A stretch of 29,475 nucleotides of DNA from Firmicutes bacterium UBA3553 (GCA_002381185.1 DFOA01000065.1:200807-230281), one strand, 5' to 3'. Numbered from the stretch's first letter, positions 1 to 8,178 are shown. Translations and numbers: made by a program. The notes: generated from the letters alone by a model not told the origin.

Positions 1-4
1 GCAT
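1..4 (-). CDS. Start of a leftward gene cut off by the window edge
   Basis: An ATG on the minus strand (positions 4-2) is preceded at the right distance (5 nt) by AAGGAGG (minus strand, positions 16-10) and by a perfect sigma-A promoter at 33-61. Only the start codon lies in the window, so the product cannot be named. It is divergent from the lipoprotein gene that begins at 323. Confidence 0.6.
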
Positions 5-32
5 AAAAACCTCCTTAAGTTTTGCTAAAAAA

Positions 33-61
33 ATTATATATTTTACGAAAATTAATGTCAA
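33..61 (-). promoter_or_regulatory. Consensus sigma-A promoter of the leftward edge gene
   Basis: On the minus strand TTGACA (61-56) and TATAAT (38-33) are separated by exactly 17 bp. Both hexamers are perfect consensus, so the off-window gene is expected to be strongly transcribed unless repressed. Confidence 0.75.
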
Positions 62-198
62 GAAATTATTTTTTGTATGTATTTTTTATTTGAGCAACCA
101 ATAATAGGATTCTGGCAGATTTGTATATGCCAAGCTCTTCTTTTCATATTTTGTTAAATATTACATATGTCGAAAAATGAAAAACCATGTAATGTTTG

Positions 199-227
199 TT
201 GATTGTAAAATATATTTATGATAGAAT
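199..227 (+). promoter_or_regulatory. Probable sigma-A promoter of the DUF4015-type lipoprotein gene
   Basis: TTGATT (199-204) and TAGAAT (222-227) are separated by 17 bp, about 95 bp upstream of the start codon. Each hexamer departs from consensus, so this is a reasonable but unproven assignment. The rest of 62-322 holds nothing else that I recognise. Confidence 0.45.
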
Positions 228-322
228 TATTTTAAATTAATCATATTTTTATACAAAATAATAATAACATAATATGGGTATGGTTTTTCGCCAATATCTA
301 CATAAAACATTTAGGAGGAATT

Positions 323-2101
323 ATGTTCAATAAAGCTAAAAAAGCAATACTAATATTATTACTGACAACAGTATTAGCAGGCTGTGCAGGCCAGGTTAAT
401 GCAAACTCACCCATACCCGAAGATGAAACAAATCAATCTGAAGTTGAAGTTACGCCTTCTGAACCAGAATTGACAGAAGAAGAAAAAGCTCAGCAGGAAT
501 TAGAAAATAAATTAGCTGAGAGAGAAGAATTAGAAAAACAGCGCAAGACGGAACTAGGTGAGTTCTATGTTCCTTTAGTGCCTGTGGGAGAAGAACGAGA
601 AAAGAAAAATACAGAAGTTAAGGCCTTATACGCTACAGGGCACATAGCAGGCAATCCTTTAAGCAAAGAAAATATAGTTGCCTATGGTGCATATGTAAAA
701 GCTTTGGCTGAAAATGACACTTTAAAAGCAAAGCAACTTTCGGCTGATGCCGAAAAAGCAAATAAGTTTGAGAGAATTATCGGTATTGCGGTAGGAACCG
801 AAATCAACGGTCTTGTTATAAATGTGAAAGACGATAACGGCTTTATAACATATAACAGCAATGTTGAAGTTGTTCAAAAGATGAATGAAACTACTCCAAT
901 TCCCATAAAAGATATAAAAAATATGCTTCAGGTTTTAAAGGATTATGATATTTATACAATAGGAAGAATCGTTGCATTTAAAGATAAAAATTTTGCGGTT
1001 AGAAGCCCGGAACATTCCATCCAGTTAAAATCCGGCGGAACATGGCTCGACCCTAATAGCGGAAACATTCCGTGGATTAATCCCTTCGACAAGTATGTGT
1101 GGGATTACAATGTGGCAATCGCAAAAGAAGCAGCACTTTTAGGATTTGATGAAATTCAGTTTGATTATGTAAGGTTCCCTGATGGAGCTAAAAAATACAA
1201 CCCCATTACTGAATTTCCGGGCCGAAACGGAAGAGACAAGGATGAAGCAATTGCAGAATTTCTGCAATATGCAAAAAAAGAACTTGAACCATACAATGTA
1301 AATTTAGGAGCCGATGTATTCGGTATCATTACGAGAACATGGGATGATTATCCTGAAGATATCGGTCAGACATGGATTCTGATGGGAGAATATGTTGACA
1401 ATTTAGCGCCTATGGTTTATCCAAGCCACTATTCAACAGGCTGGTATAACTTAGAAAATCCAAATGCGCACCCATACCTGGTTGTTAAAGGTGCCATGGA
1501 GGAAGCAATTGAAAAAAACGCATCTATGGAGAAACCTCCTGTAATCAGGCCTTGGATTCAGGACTTTGACTGGGCAGGTATAGAGTATGGCCCTGCTAAG
1601 GTTAGGGATCAGATAATAGCTGCAAAAGAACTTGGCATTACAGAATATATGATTTGGAACCCAAGCAATTCATACGACCCATATGCATTCATGCTGACAG
1701 ATGCTGAAGTTAAAGGAACATATCCGCTGGATAAGGGAGAATTGGATTACAAGGAAAAAACACCAGCCGATGCAGCAGATAAATATTTATCAGGAATGCT
1801 TCAGGACAGATACAGTTACATGTACCTGATGGAACCTGTAGCTGACAGAGTGAAGGATTTCGATGAATATTCAGAGCTTCAGGCAGCTTCAAACATTAAA
1901 CTGTTAAATTATAAAGTATATGGCTATACTGTAGACACAAGCGGCAAAGATTCAGCAACAGTTGATTTATACTATAAAATTGAAGTTACAAACGGCGAAA
2001 CTAAACAAGTGATTGAAAAAGACAATGTGAAATGGAATGCTGTAAGAGAACACAATATATGGAAAATAAAAACTGAATTCGAAACATCAGCGAACAACTA
2101 A
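323..2101 (+). CDS. Lipoprotein with DUF4015-type putative glycoside hydrolase domain
   Basis: A 592-aa exported lipoprotein. Residues 1-21 form a lipoprotein signal ending in the lipobox LAGC, followed by an acidic, Glu-rich linker to about residue 75 with coiled-coil character. The central part (about 95-460) looks like the DUF4015 putative glycoside hydrolase family: it begins with a KALYATGHIAG-like segment and has GLVINVKDDNG and FDEIQFDYVRFPDG motifs, in line with a TIM-barrel whose acidic residues sit at strand ends. The last 90 residues look like a small separate alpha/beta domain, possibly NTF2-like. The likely place of action is the outer face of the membrane, on cell-wall or extracellular polysaccharide, but no substrate can be given. 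The start is supported by TAGGAGGA seven bases upstream. It appears to be a single-gene unit with its own promoter and terminator. Confidence 0.85.
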   Translation: MFNKAKKAILILLLTTVLAGCAGQVNANSPIPEDETNQSEVEVTPSEPELTEEEKAQQELENKLAEREELEKQRKTELGEFYVPLVPVGEEREKKNTEVKALYATGHIAGNPLSKENIVAYGAYVKALAENDTLKAKQLSADAEKANKFERIIGIAVGTEINGLVINVKDDNGFITYNSNVEVVQKMNETTPIPIKDIKNMLQVLKDYDIYTIGRIVAFKDKNFAVRSPEHSIQLKSGGTWLDPNSGNIPWINPFDKYVWDYNVAIAKEAALLGFDEIQFDYVRFPDGAKKYNPITEFPGRNGRDKDEAIAEFLQYAKKELEPYNVNLGADVFGIITRTWDDYPEDIGQTWILMGEYVDNLAPMVYPSHYSTGWYNLENPNAHPYLVVKGAMEEAIEKNASMEKPPVIRPWIQDFDWAGIEYGPAKVRDQIIAAKELGITEYMIWNPSNSYDPYAFMLTDAEVKGTYPLDKGELDYKEKTPADAADKYLSGMLQDRYSYMYLMEPVADRVKDFDEYSELQAASNIKLLNYKVYGYTVDTSGKDSATVDLYYKIEVTNGETKQVIEKDNVKWNAVREHNIWKIKTEFETSANN

Positions 2102-2113
2102 AAAGTTAAACTT

Positions 2114-2139
2114 ATGGGAGGGGATACCCTCTCATTTTT
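2114..2139 (+). terminator. Rho-independent terminator after the lipoprotein gene
   Basis: ATGGGAGGG (2114-2122) pairs with CCCTCTCAT (2127-2135) across a 4-nt loop, giving nine pairs with one G-T wobble, followed by a T run. Confidence 0.8.
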
Positions 2140-2225
2140 ATATCCTTATCTAGTAATCCCGTGTTCAATTATTAAAATACGTTCGTATAATAAACACTCG
2201 TGTAATAAAAATATAAACAAAAAAC

Positions 2226-2253
2226 TTGACAATGAAAAATTTGTTGCTATAAT
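2226..2253 (+). promoter_or_regulatory. Sigma-A promoter of asd
   Basis: TTGACA (2226-2231) and TATAAT (2248-2253), both perfect, are separated by 16 bp. The promoter lies 60 bp upstream of the preferred asd start. Confidence 0.75.
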
Positions 2254-2315
2254 AAAATTTATATATTTTAAAAAACCTTAATTATTATAAATTTATCATG
2301 GAAGAAGGAATTATT

Positions 2316-3329
2316 ATGAAAAAGTATAATGTGGCAATATTAGGAGCAACAGGCGCAGTGGGGCAAGAGATGCTTAAAGTACTGGGAGAAAGAAATTTTC
2401 CCTACAATGAATTAAAACTTTTGGCGAGCAAAAGAAGCGCAGGAGAAGAGGTTGAATTTCAAGGGAAAAAATATGTTATCGAAGAAGCGACGGAAAATTC
2501 CTTTGAAAATATAGAAGTGGTTTTATGTGCAGCGGAAAACTATATCAGCGAAGCACTTTCTCCTGCAGCTGTAAAGGCAGGCGCAGTTGTTATTGATAAT
2601 TCTTCCGCATTCCGAATGAAAGATGATGTGCCCCTGGTTGTTCCGGAGGTAAACGCAGAGGATGTCAAGAATCATAACGGTATAATAGCAAATCCGAACT
2701 GCTCGACAATTATAGCACTTACAGCACTAAACGAGCTGAATAAGTATGCTAAAATTAACCGTATGGTAGTTTCAACCTTTCAGGCGGTATCAGGAGCAGG
2801 TGTAAATGGAATAACGGAATTAGATCAGCAGATAAAAAATATAAGTGAAGGAAATTCTATAGAAATAAAGACATTCCAGCATCAAATTGCATATAACGTA
2901 ATACCTCAAATAGGCGATTTTGACGAAATGGGATATTCACAGGAAGAAATGAAAATGCAGAATGAAGGAAGAAAGATACTTCACAATTCTGATTTAAAGG
3001 TAAACTGCACTTGTGTAAGAGTTCCCGTTTACAGAAGCCACTCGGAATCAATTACCATAGAGACTGAAAAAGAATTATCCCCGGAAAAAGCAAAAGAGCT
3101 ACTTTCAAAATCAGAAGGTGTAAAACTGGTTGATGACCTGGCAAATAAAGAATATCCTATGCCTCTTGATACATCAGACCAGGACTTAATATATGTCGGA
3201 AGGGTAAGAAAAGATATAAGCAAGGAAAATTCATTGGCTTTGTGGTGCTGTGGAGATCAGGTAAGAAAAGGGGCAGCAACAAATGCGGTTCAAATAGCTG
3301 AAGTGCTTGTGAAAGAAAACTTAATATAA
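2316..3329 (+). CDS. asd: Aspartate-semialdehyde dehydrogenase
   Basis: This enzyme reduces beta-aspartyl phosphate to aspartate semialdehyde with NADPH, the branch point to lysine/diaminopimelate, threonine and methionine. The 337-aa protein has the Rossmann motif GATGAVGQ at residues 10-17 and the active-site motif NPNCST with the nucleophile Cys129. Length and motifs fit the bacterial family. An in-frame ATG at 2298 exists but has no ribosome binding site. The ATG at 2316 has GAAGGA upstream and starts directly with the Rossmann strand (MKKYNVAILG), so I prefer it. It stands alone between its own promoter and terminator, not next to lysC or dapA. Confidence 0.95.
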   Translation: MKKYNVAILGATGAVGQEMLKVLGERNFPYNELKLLASKRSAGEEVEFQGKKYVIEEATENSFENIEVVLCAAENYISEALSPAAVKAGAVVIDNSSAFRMKDDVPLVVPEVNAEDVKNHNGIIANPNCSTIIALTALNELNKYAKINRMVVSTFQAVSGAGVNGITELDQQIKNISEGNSIEIKTFQHQIAYNVIPQIGDFDEMGYSQEEMKMQNEGRKILHNSDLKVNCTCVRVPVYRSHSESITIETEKELSPEKAKELLSKSEGVKLVDDLANKEYPMPLDTSDQDLIYVGRVRKDISKENSLALWCCGDQVRKGAATNAVQIAEVLVKENLI

Positions 3330-3366
3330 TAACAGATATGCAGTTAATTAACATAGATGTCATTCT

Positions 3367-3425
3367 AAGCGATAGCAAAGATGCTCAACCATATTTTGGG
3401 TGAGGTCATTCACTATCGCTTTTTA
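3367..3425 (+). terminator. Long two-part terminator hairpin after asd
   Basis: AAGCGATAG (3367-3375) pairs exactly with CTATCGCTT (3413-3421), followed by TTTT. Within the loop CTCAACC and GGGTGAG form a second, inner helix with one mismatch. The outer arm is preceded by a weak A-rich tract, so some bidirectional function is possible. Confidence 0.7.
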
Positions 3426-3436
3426 TAAAGTTCTAG

Positions 3437-3465
3437 TGGACAAATGTTCGATTTTGGTTTAATAT
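3437..3465 (+). promoter_or_regulatory. Probable sigma-A promoter of rmuC
   Basis: TGGACA (3437-3442) and TAATAT (3460-3465) with 17-bp spacing, just upstream of the GAAAGGAG ribosome binding site of rmuC. Confidence 0.5.
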
Positions 3466-3486
3466 TATAAGTGAAAGGAGTAAGAC

Positions 3487-4713
3487 ATGGACATATTAAT
3501 AATTGCTTTACTTATAATATCAATAATTATAAACATACTTTTTTTAATTAAATTATCAAACAAGGAAATTAATAACCATATCATTTCTGAAATGAAAATA
3601 AATTTGGGACAGAACAACCTGAATTTGCTGGATCAGGTTTCTAAAAAAATAGCAGATTCAGAGCAGAAACAGCTTAGAGAAATGCTTACCAACAGGCTGG
3701 AAACTGTTGAAAAATTAGAGAAGAACACAAATAGAATGACTGAATCCCTTATGAATTTCAGCAATGAAACATCTAAGGCATTAAATGATAATTTCTCATC
3801 ATTAAATGAAAAAGTAAGTTTAAATTTAGATAAAATCAATATGCGTGTTGAAGAAAGACTGAATGAAGGTTTCGAGAAGACAAACAAAACCTTTGTAAAT
3901 GTATTGGAGAGGCTTTCAAAAATTGATGAAGCACAGAAAAAGATTGACAGCCTTTCAACCAACATAGTGTCACTACAGGATGTTCTAACAGATAAAAAAA
4001 GCAGAGGAACATTCGGAGAAGTGCAGCTTAATCATATATTGATATCCGTGTTCGGTGAAAATAACAGTAAAGTATATGAGCTTCAGAAAAAACTTATAAA
4101 CGGCACAATAGCGGATGCAGTGCTTAATATTCCTGAGCCTGTGGGAATACTTTGCGTGGACTCGAAATTCCCTCTTGAAAATTATCAGCGCATGATTGAT
4201 AAAAATATTACTGAACCGGAAAGAAAAATTTATGAACGTGATTTCAAAACAAATGTTAAAAAACATATAAATGATATTTCGTCAAAATACATAATAGAAG
4301 GCGTAACCTCAGAGCAGGCGATAATGTTTCTGCCTGCAGAAGCAATATTTGCGGAGATAAATGCATATCACCAGGATTTAATTGATTATGCGGGCTCTAA
4401 AAAAGTATGGATTGCATCTCCCACAACATTGATGTCCGTCTTGTCCACAGTACAGGTTGTTATAAGAAACATGGAAAGAGAAAAATACGCAGGCATAATA
4501 CACGACGAGCTTAACAAGTTGGGCAGAGAATTCAAACTTTACAAAGACAGATGGGATTCATTGGCAAAGGATATTAAGAGGGTTTCAGATGATGTGGATA
4601 AAATTCATATTACTTCAAACAAAATAGAGAAAAAGTTTGACAGAATATCCAAGGTTGAGATGAACGATACCGACGAACAGGATAAATTAGAAAGCGCATT
4701 TGCGGATAATTGA
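3487..4713 (+). CDS. rmuC: DNA recombination protein RmuC
   Basis: The 408-aa protein has an N-terminal membrane anchor (residues 3-22), a long heptad-rich coiled coil (about 35-150), and then the conserved RmuC domain with its restriction-endonuclease-like fold (about 160-375). The domain is marked by KKSRGTFGEVQL, CVDSKFPLENY and IMFLPAEAIFAE. RmuC limits DNA inversions and rearrangements; in this family the domain is thought to be a nuclease tethered to the membrane. The start is fixed by GAAAGGAG seven bases upstream. It ends 83 bp before the tRNA-Leu gene that serves as the prophage attachment site. Confidence 0.9.
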   Translation: MDILIIALLIISIIINILFLIKLSNKEINNHIISEMKINLGQNNLNLLDQVSKKIADSEQKQLREMLTNRLETVEKLEKNTNRMTESLMNFSNETSKALNDNFSSLNEKVSLNLDKINMRVEERLNEGFEKTNKTFVNVLERLSKIDEAQKKIDSLSTNIVSLQDVLTDKKSRGTFGEVQLNHILISVFGENNSKVYELQKKLINGTIADAVLNIPEPVGILCVDSKFPLENYQRMIDKNITEPERKIYERDFKTNVKKHINDISSKYIIEGVTSEQAIMFLPAEAIFAEINAYHQDLIDYAGSKKVWIASPTTLMSVLSTVQVVIRNMEREKYAGIIHDELNKLGREFKLYKDRWDSLAKDIKRVSDDVDKIHITSNKIEKKFDRISKVEMNDTDEQDKLESAFADN

Positions 4714-4753
4714 TGATTCTAAAAATTACCATAAAAAAATAAAAAAATACTTC

Positions 4754-4782
4754 TTGATTTTTATTTTGGAATGTGTTAATAT
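4754..4782 (+). promoter_or_regulatory. Promoter of tRNA-Leu
   Basis: TTGATT (4754-4759) and TAATAT (4777-4782) with 17-bp spacing, ending 14 bp before the mature tRNA 5' end. The position fits a short tRNA leader. Confidence 0.55.
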
Positions 4783-4796
4783 CTTTAAGTGGCTAA

Positions 4797-4882
4797 GCCG
4801 TAGTGATGGAATGGCAGACGTGACGGACTCAAAATCCGTTGGTGGCAACACCGTGGGGGTTCAAGTCCCTTCTACGGCACCA
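4797..4882 (+). tRNA. tRNA-Leu (anticodon CAA), prophage integration target
   Basis: An 86-nt class II tRNA. The acceptor stem is GCCGTAG/CTACGGC, the anticodon stem ACGGA/TCCGT closes a 7-nt loop with anticodon CAA at 4830-4832 (reads UUG), there is a long variable arm, the T loop is TTCAAGT, and CCA is encoded. The gene is complete. From position 4827 onward its sequence is identical to the fragment at 17888-17943, so the 3' half present here was supplied by the integrated element, which restores a functional tRNA. Confidence 0.95.
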
Positions 4883-4910
4883 AATTTCAACAAAAAAGAG
4901 ACTTTTAAAA
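4827..4910 (+). repeat. attL: 84-bp direct repeat at the left end of the element
   Basis: The 84 bases from the tRNA anticodon arm through the first arm of the terminator match 17888-17971 exactly by my base-by-base comparison. The match ends on the left at G/A (4826 against 17887) and on the right at A/T (4911 against 17972). This is the layout left by a tyrosine recombinase that integrates into the 3' part of a tRNA gene. Confidence 0.92.
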
Positions 4911-4926
4911 AGGTCTCTTTTTATTT
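4893..4926 (+). terminator. Terminator downstream of tRNA-Leu (element-derived copy)
   Basis: AAAAAGAGAC (4893-4902) pairs with GTCTCTTTTT (4913-4922) followed by a T-rich tract. The left arm lies inside the direct repeat, while the right arm differs from the copy at 17975 (aggtctc against tgagtctc). The phage attachment site therefore brings its own version of the terminator. Confidence 0.75.
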
Positions 4927-4966
4927 TATAAAAAATCAAAAAAATCCGTAAGAAGTTAAGATATTT

Positions 4967-5899
4967 TTATCCCAATAAAATTTTAGAAATAACATCAGCA
5001 GCTTGCATTTGGTCCTCTTTAAACAAGTGAGTATATATATCCATCGTAGTTGATATATTGCTATGGCCAAGACGTTCCTGAATAACTTTAGGAGTTATTC
5101 CATTCTGATAAAGAATAGTAGCATGTATATGTCTCAAATCATGAAACCTAACTTTCTTCAATTTTCTTGAATCTCTAAACCATGTATATGTTCTTGAAAA
5201 GCTTCCGGGTCTATACTGACCGCCTTGAAGATTACGAACAATATTATCATCAAGTGAACAATTTTCTGATTCATATATATTTTTAATAAAATCTATAATT
5301 TCATCTGATAACATAATATATCTTTCACTTGATTCAGTTTTAGTTGTATCAACTTCAACTATACCACGTGCATATACAAGATTTTTATCAATAAAAATTG
5401 ACTTACTATCATAATCAATATCTTTAAATTTTAAAGCAAGCATTTCACCACGTCTAAGACCTAATAAAACAGCTAAATAAACAGCATTGTAAACAAGCGA
5501 AGGCTTAAAAGCTTCTAAAAATTGTTTTAATTCATCACCAACAATTATATTATATTTATACTTCTTAATTCTCGGCAGCTCTACACTATCAGCCGGATTG
5601 GAAGTTATTAATTCTAACTTCACAGCATTTTTTAATGCCTTATGTAAAATTCTATGCGTTTGTAACACAGTCTTAGAATTTAAAGGTTTATTTACATCAC
5701 CGCGCTGCCGACCAGTATCAATTAAATCATAATAAAAATTTTGTAACTGTAACGGTCTAAGATTATCAATCTCTACATTACCTATTCGAGGATTTATATA
5801 TTGATTAATATGCCGTTCATATTCAACCCTAGTTGTAAGCTTAAGATTATGCTTACCATACGTTTCAATCCAGTTATCAAGAAATTCTTGAACTAACAT
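4967..5899 (-). CDS. int: Tyrosine recombinase / phage integrase
   Basis: A 310-aa site-specific recombinase expected to join attP to the tRNA-Leu attB and, with helper proteins, to excise the prophage. It has an N-terminal SAM-like core-binding domain (about 5-105) and a C-terminal catalytic domain. All catalytic residues are visible: Arg149 (GLRRGE), Lys187, His253-x-x-Arg256 (FHDLRH), His279 (RLGHS) and Tyr289 (DIYTH). A GTG at 5911 extends the frame by four codons, but the ATG at 5899 has GAGGTG nine bases upstream and falls 4 nt after the stop of the replication gene, so translation is probably coupled. It ends 57 bp from attL. Being last in the long operon, its expression may follow replication gene expression. 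Confidence 0.93.
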   Translation of the reverse strand: MLVQEFLDNWIETYGKHNLKLTTRVEYERHINQYINPRIGNVEIDNLRPLQLQNFYYDLIDTGRQRGDVNKPLNSKTVLQTHRILHKALKNAVKLELITSNPADSVELPRIKKYKYNIIVGDELKQFLEAFKPSLVYNAVYLAVLLGLRRGEMLALKFKDIDYDSKSIFIDKNLVYARGIVEVDTTKTESSERYIMLSDEIIDFIKNIYESENCSLDDNIVRNLQGGQYRPGSFSRTYTWFRDSRKLKKVRFHDLRHIHATILYQNGITPKVIQERLGHSNISTTMDIYTHLFKEDQMQAADVISKILLG

Positions 5900-5903
5900 A
5901 CTA

Positions 5904-7082
5904 TTAAGCACCTCTCAAAAGATTATAAATTCGTTCTTTCATATCAAGATTTGGCTTATTCAAATCATAAAGATAAGGACTATCTAAAGCAGGAACAAAA
6001 TTTATAACATTATGATCAGTACGAATATATATATTTGTATCCTTCCAACTAATACCGGAAGCAACCAAATCTTTACGAAGCCTATAAAAAGTAGGCTTTT
6101 TATAAACAGTTTTCACATAAGCTTCACCTCTGGTACTCAACAACGTCCAGAAGGAATATAAAGAACTTACTTTCCTTGTTGAAAACAATTCATTTAATCT
6201 ATCTAATACCAAATTATCTTTATTAACCAACACAACATTTTTTCTATCTTTTATCACTTTCAAAACCTCACTTTCCCAAATTTTTATAATTTTTTCGATT
6301 TGAAAGTCTTTTAAGGTTACTTTGTTTTTTTCAAAAAACTTTGTTGTATTTTGAGCTTGTACACTTTGAATTCCAAATTCATTTACAGCTTTTCTATAAA
6401 GCTTATAAATCTCCTTCCTATAAACAGTATTCTTAAAAATCTGTTTAAGTTTACGACTTCTAATTGAAACCTCAATTCTAAGCAATCCATTTGCCAAAGT
6501 TAAAAGATTGTCAGCAGCACCCTGACCAACTACCTTTTTAATTTTACTATAATCATGCTCAAGAAATTCTTTTTGCTTATTATAAAATTTAATTACTGTA
6601 GTAGCTCCAGGAACCTGCAAACCGTTATTATTATAATGTTTTGCATTACGTCGTGCATACTCAGCATTTTTCAAAGAGTTAATATAATGCTCAACATTAT
6701 CTTGACTATGTAAATTAAAAGTCAACGTATAATCAACTTGAAGGAGCTCCCAGGCCATAACATCCGGAAGCTTAACTTCCAAAGCATCATAAAGAATCTT
6801 TTTCAAACAATTGGCCAACAAAATCAAATTATCAGAACCATAAGCAATATTATATCCAAGCAACACCTTATGAATAGAACAGGTTATCTTAATTGAATTA
6901 TCCTGATTAATCTTTAAATTTATACTTGAATCATAACTTCCTTTTACAACTCCGGTTGAGAAATTATATAAAACTTCTCCGGTTGAACAATCAACACAGC
7001 TATAAATTTTTAGATTCCGCTTTATTTTTTCTATATAAAAAGTCGGAATCACAGGAGTTAAAAAACAAACAGTATCTATCAA
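5904..7082 (-). CDS. Replication initiation protein, pII/RstA-like (Phage_CRI type)
   Basis: A 392-aa protein resembling rolling-circle replication initiators of filamentous phages. Supporting features are the ordered segments WELLQVDYTLTFN (about 111-123), TTVIKFYNKQKE (161-172; the FYNKxxE motif is frequent in these proteins) and LLRIEVSIRSRKL (200-212), together with its position next to a hairpin with an initiator-like nonamer. I infer that it nicks the double-stranded phage genome to start plus-strand synthesis. I cannot assign the catalytic Tyr with certainty. The start is a TTG at 7082 with GGGGTG five bases upstream; no ATG lies near. It overlaps the GTG version of int by 8 nt and ends 4 nt before the preferred int ATG. 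It could also be a plasmid-type initiator, but the context favours a phage one. Confidence 0.75.
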   Translation of the reverse strand: MIDTVCFLTPVIPTFYIEKIKRNLKIYSCVDCSTGEVLYNFSTGVVKGSYDSSINLKINQDNSIKITCSIHKVLLGYNIAYGSDNLILLANCLKKILYDALEVKLPDVMAWELLQVDYTLTFNLHSQDNVEHYINSLKNAEYARRNAKHYNNNGLQVPGATTVIKFYNKQKEFLEHDYSKIKKVVGQGAADNLLTLANGLLRIEVSIRSRKLKQIFKNTVYRKEIYKLYRKAVNEFGIQSVQAQNTTKFFEKNKVTLKDFQIEKIIKIWESEVLKVIKDRKNVVLVNKDNLVLDRLNELFSTRKVSSLYSFWTLLSTRGEAYVKTVYKKPTFYRLRKDLVASGISWKDTNIYIRTDHNVINFVPALDSPYLYDLNKPNLDMKERIYNLLRGA

Positions 7083-7106
7083 TTTATCACCCCTTTTTTA
7101 TCAAAA

Positions 7107-7124
7107 AGTCTCGTATATGAGACT
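7107..7124 (-). terminator. Small hairpin with T run just upstream of rep, possible attenuator or origin part
   Basis: AGTCTC (7107-7112) pairs with GAGACT (7119-7124). On the minus strand the stem is followed by TTTTTG, so it can act as a weak terminator between the upstream operon and the replication gene. It lies 2 bp from the larger hairpin at 7127-7152, and both may belong to one origin structure. Confidence 0.45.
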
Positions 7125-7126
7125 GT

Positions 7127-7152
7127 CGTCGGGTAATACTATGTACCCGACG
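7127..7152 (-). other. Candidate double-strand origin hairpin with TAGTATTAC nonamer
   Basis: A perfect 9-bp GC-rich stem (CGTCGGGTA 7127-7135, TACCCGACG 7144-7152) closes an 8-nt loop in a very AT-rich setting. Read on the minus strand, the loop and the 3' stem arm contain TAGTATTAC (7141-7133), which matches the nonanucleotide nicked by HUH initiators of circoviruses and geminiviruses. It lies 45 bp upstream of the replication gene. Its role as origin is inference; it has no T run of its own, so it is not a typical terminator. Confidence 0.55.
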
Positions 7153-7180
7153 TGCGAAAAATGAAATCTTTTAAAATTTT

Positions 7181-7285
7181 TTATTTAAAACTATTTAAAA
7201 ATTGAATTAAATCATATACACTAAGTGCAAACAATATGATTGAAATCATAAATACAATCAAAATAAAAACTAAAAAAATATTCAT
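7181..7285 (-). CDS. 34-aa single-span membrane peptide
   Basis: A frame too short for usual gene callers. It starts at ATG 7285 with AGGTGA four bases upstream, 9 nt after the stop of the 294-aa gene, and ends with TAA at 7181. The peptide is almost all hydrophobic (MNIFLVFILIVFMISIILFA), then has a short polar tail ending in Lys. Size and topology match the minor tip proteins pVII and pIX of filamentous phages (32-33 aa), but no sequence relationship is shown. The setting, in an operon of tiny membrane proteins, raises its credibility. Confidence 0.55.
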   Translation of the reverse strand: MNIFLVFILIVFMISIILFALSVYDLIQFLNSFK

Positions 7286-7293
7286 AACATCAC

Positions 7294-8178
7294 CTATATA
7301 ACATTTTTCATAAAATTGACTTTTTCAGGAAGCTTATTATCTACTAAAAAAGAATTAATTTCATTCAACAATTTTTCAGTAGATTTAAGATTTAAAGATT
7401 TAAATTCATTATAAATATATTGAATTACATTATATTTTTCATCTAAACTATGAGCTAAAAACTTATTATTTTTTATTAAACCTAAATTAGTTTCTTTTAA
7501 AGCTTTAATTTCATTCAAAGCTTCATAATAATGATTTTTATAGAATTCTTCTTTTGATTCAATAGGAACAAAACTATCGTTTTGCTCAGTTTGTTTAACT
7601 TCAACAATTATTTTAGTTTCCGGTTTCTTTTCTTCCTGCTGCTGGGGGAGAGAAGAAATAATAATTGTTTCCTGTTTTTCATCAAATTCATTTTCAATTT
7701 TTCCTGAAAATATTCCAGAAATAACATTTTGGCCAGGAATCTGATTTTTTAACTTTTCAGTATTTTCAATACTTTCAGAGTCCGCACGTGCGGACTTTTT
7801 GAATTTAAGTTCTTTCAACTGCTTAACTGTCATATCAGGCTTACACAATAAAAGTTGTTCATTTGTCATAGTAAGCATGACTACAAGTTTCCTAAAAGAA
7901 TATTTATTATAATATTTTCTACTTACGGAACCATACTGGTCTTCTTTAAAAAATTTATTATAAACATTGATTAAATCATATGTTTTAGTAGATTCATAAC
8001 CGAATTCATCTAAAGCATAATGCTTAATATTTTTATATTCGGTACCTTCAAGCAAATTCATAAATTGAATTTCAGCAAGATTCATACCTATATAAACATA
8101 ATTATTACAATTTTCTATTTCATATTTTTTAATTCTATCAGTATAACCTTGAAGCAATTCATTTTTTAAAACAGTCAT
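7294..8178 (-). CDS. Unknown 294-aa prophage protein, possible DNA-binding N-terminus
   Basis: I do not recognise this gene with certainty. The N-terminal 100 residues are helical with a pattern (MNLAEIQFMNLLEGTEYKNI, then a TYDLINVYNKF stretch) that recalls DUF3102-like or KilA/ParB-like DNA-associated proteins. The middle (about 140-215) is polar and Glu/Gln-rich and looks disordered. The last 70 residues form a likely coiled coil. No signal peptide or membrane segment is present, so it should be cytosolic. The start ATG has GAAAGGAG upstream. It lies between the Zot-like ATPase and the replication module, so a role in replication or regulation, or in bringing DNA to the assembly machine, is possible but unproven. 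Confidence 0.8.
   Translation of the reverse strand: MTVLKNELLQGYTDRIKKYEIENCNNYVYIGMNLAEIQFMNLLEGTEYKNIKHYALDEFGYESTKTYDLINVYNKFFKEDQYGSVSRKYYNKYSFRKLVVMLTMTNEQLLLCKPDMTVKQLKELKFKKSARADSESIENTEKLKNQIPGQNVISGIFSGKIENEFDEKQETIIISSLPQQQEEKKPETKIIVEVKQTEQNDSFVPIESKEEFYKNHYYEALNEIKALKETNLGLIKNNKFLAHSLDEKYNVIQYIYNEFKSLNLKSTEKLLNEINSFLVDNKLPEKVNFMKNVI

Noticed and set aside
4700..4951. Open frame of 83 codons across the tRNA-Leu gene
   Set aside because: It runs through the tRNA and its terminator and has no ribosome binding site; it is a by-product of the tRNA sequence.
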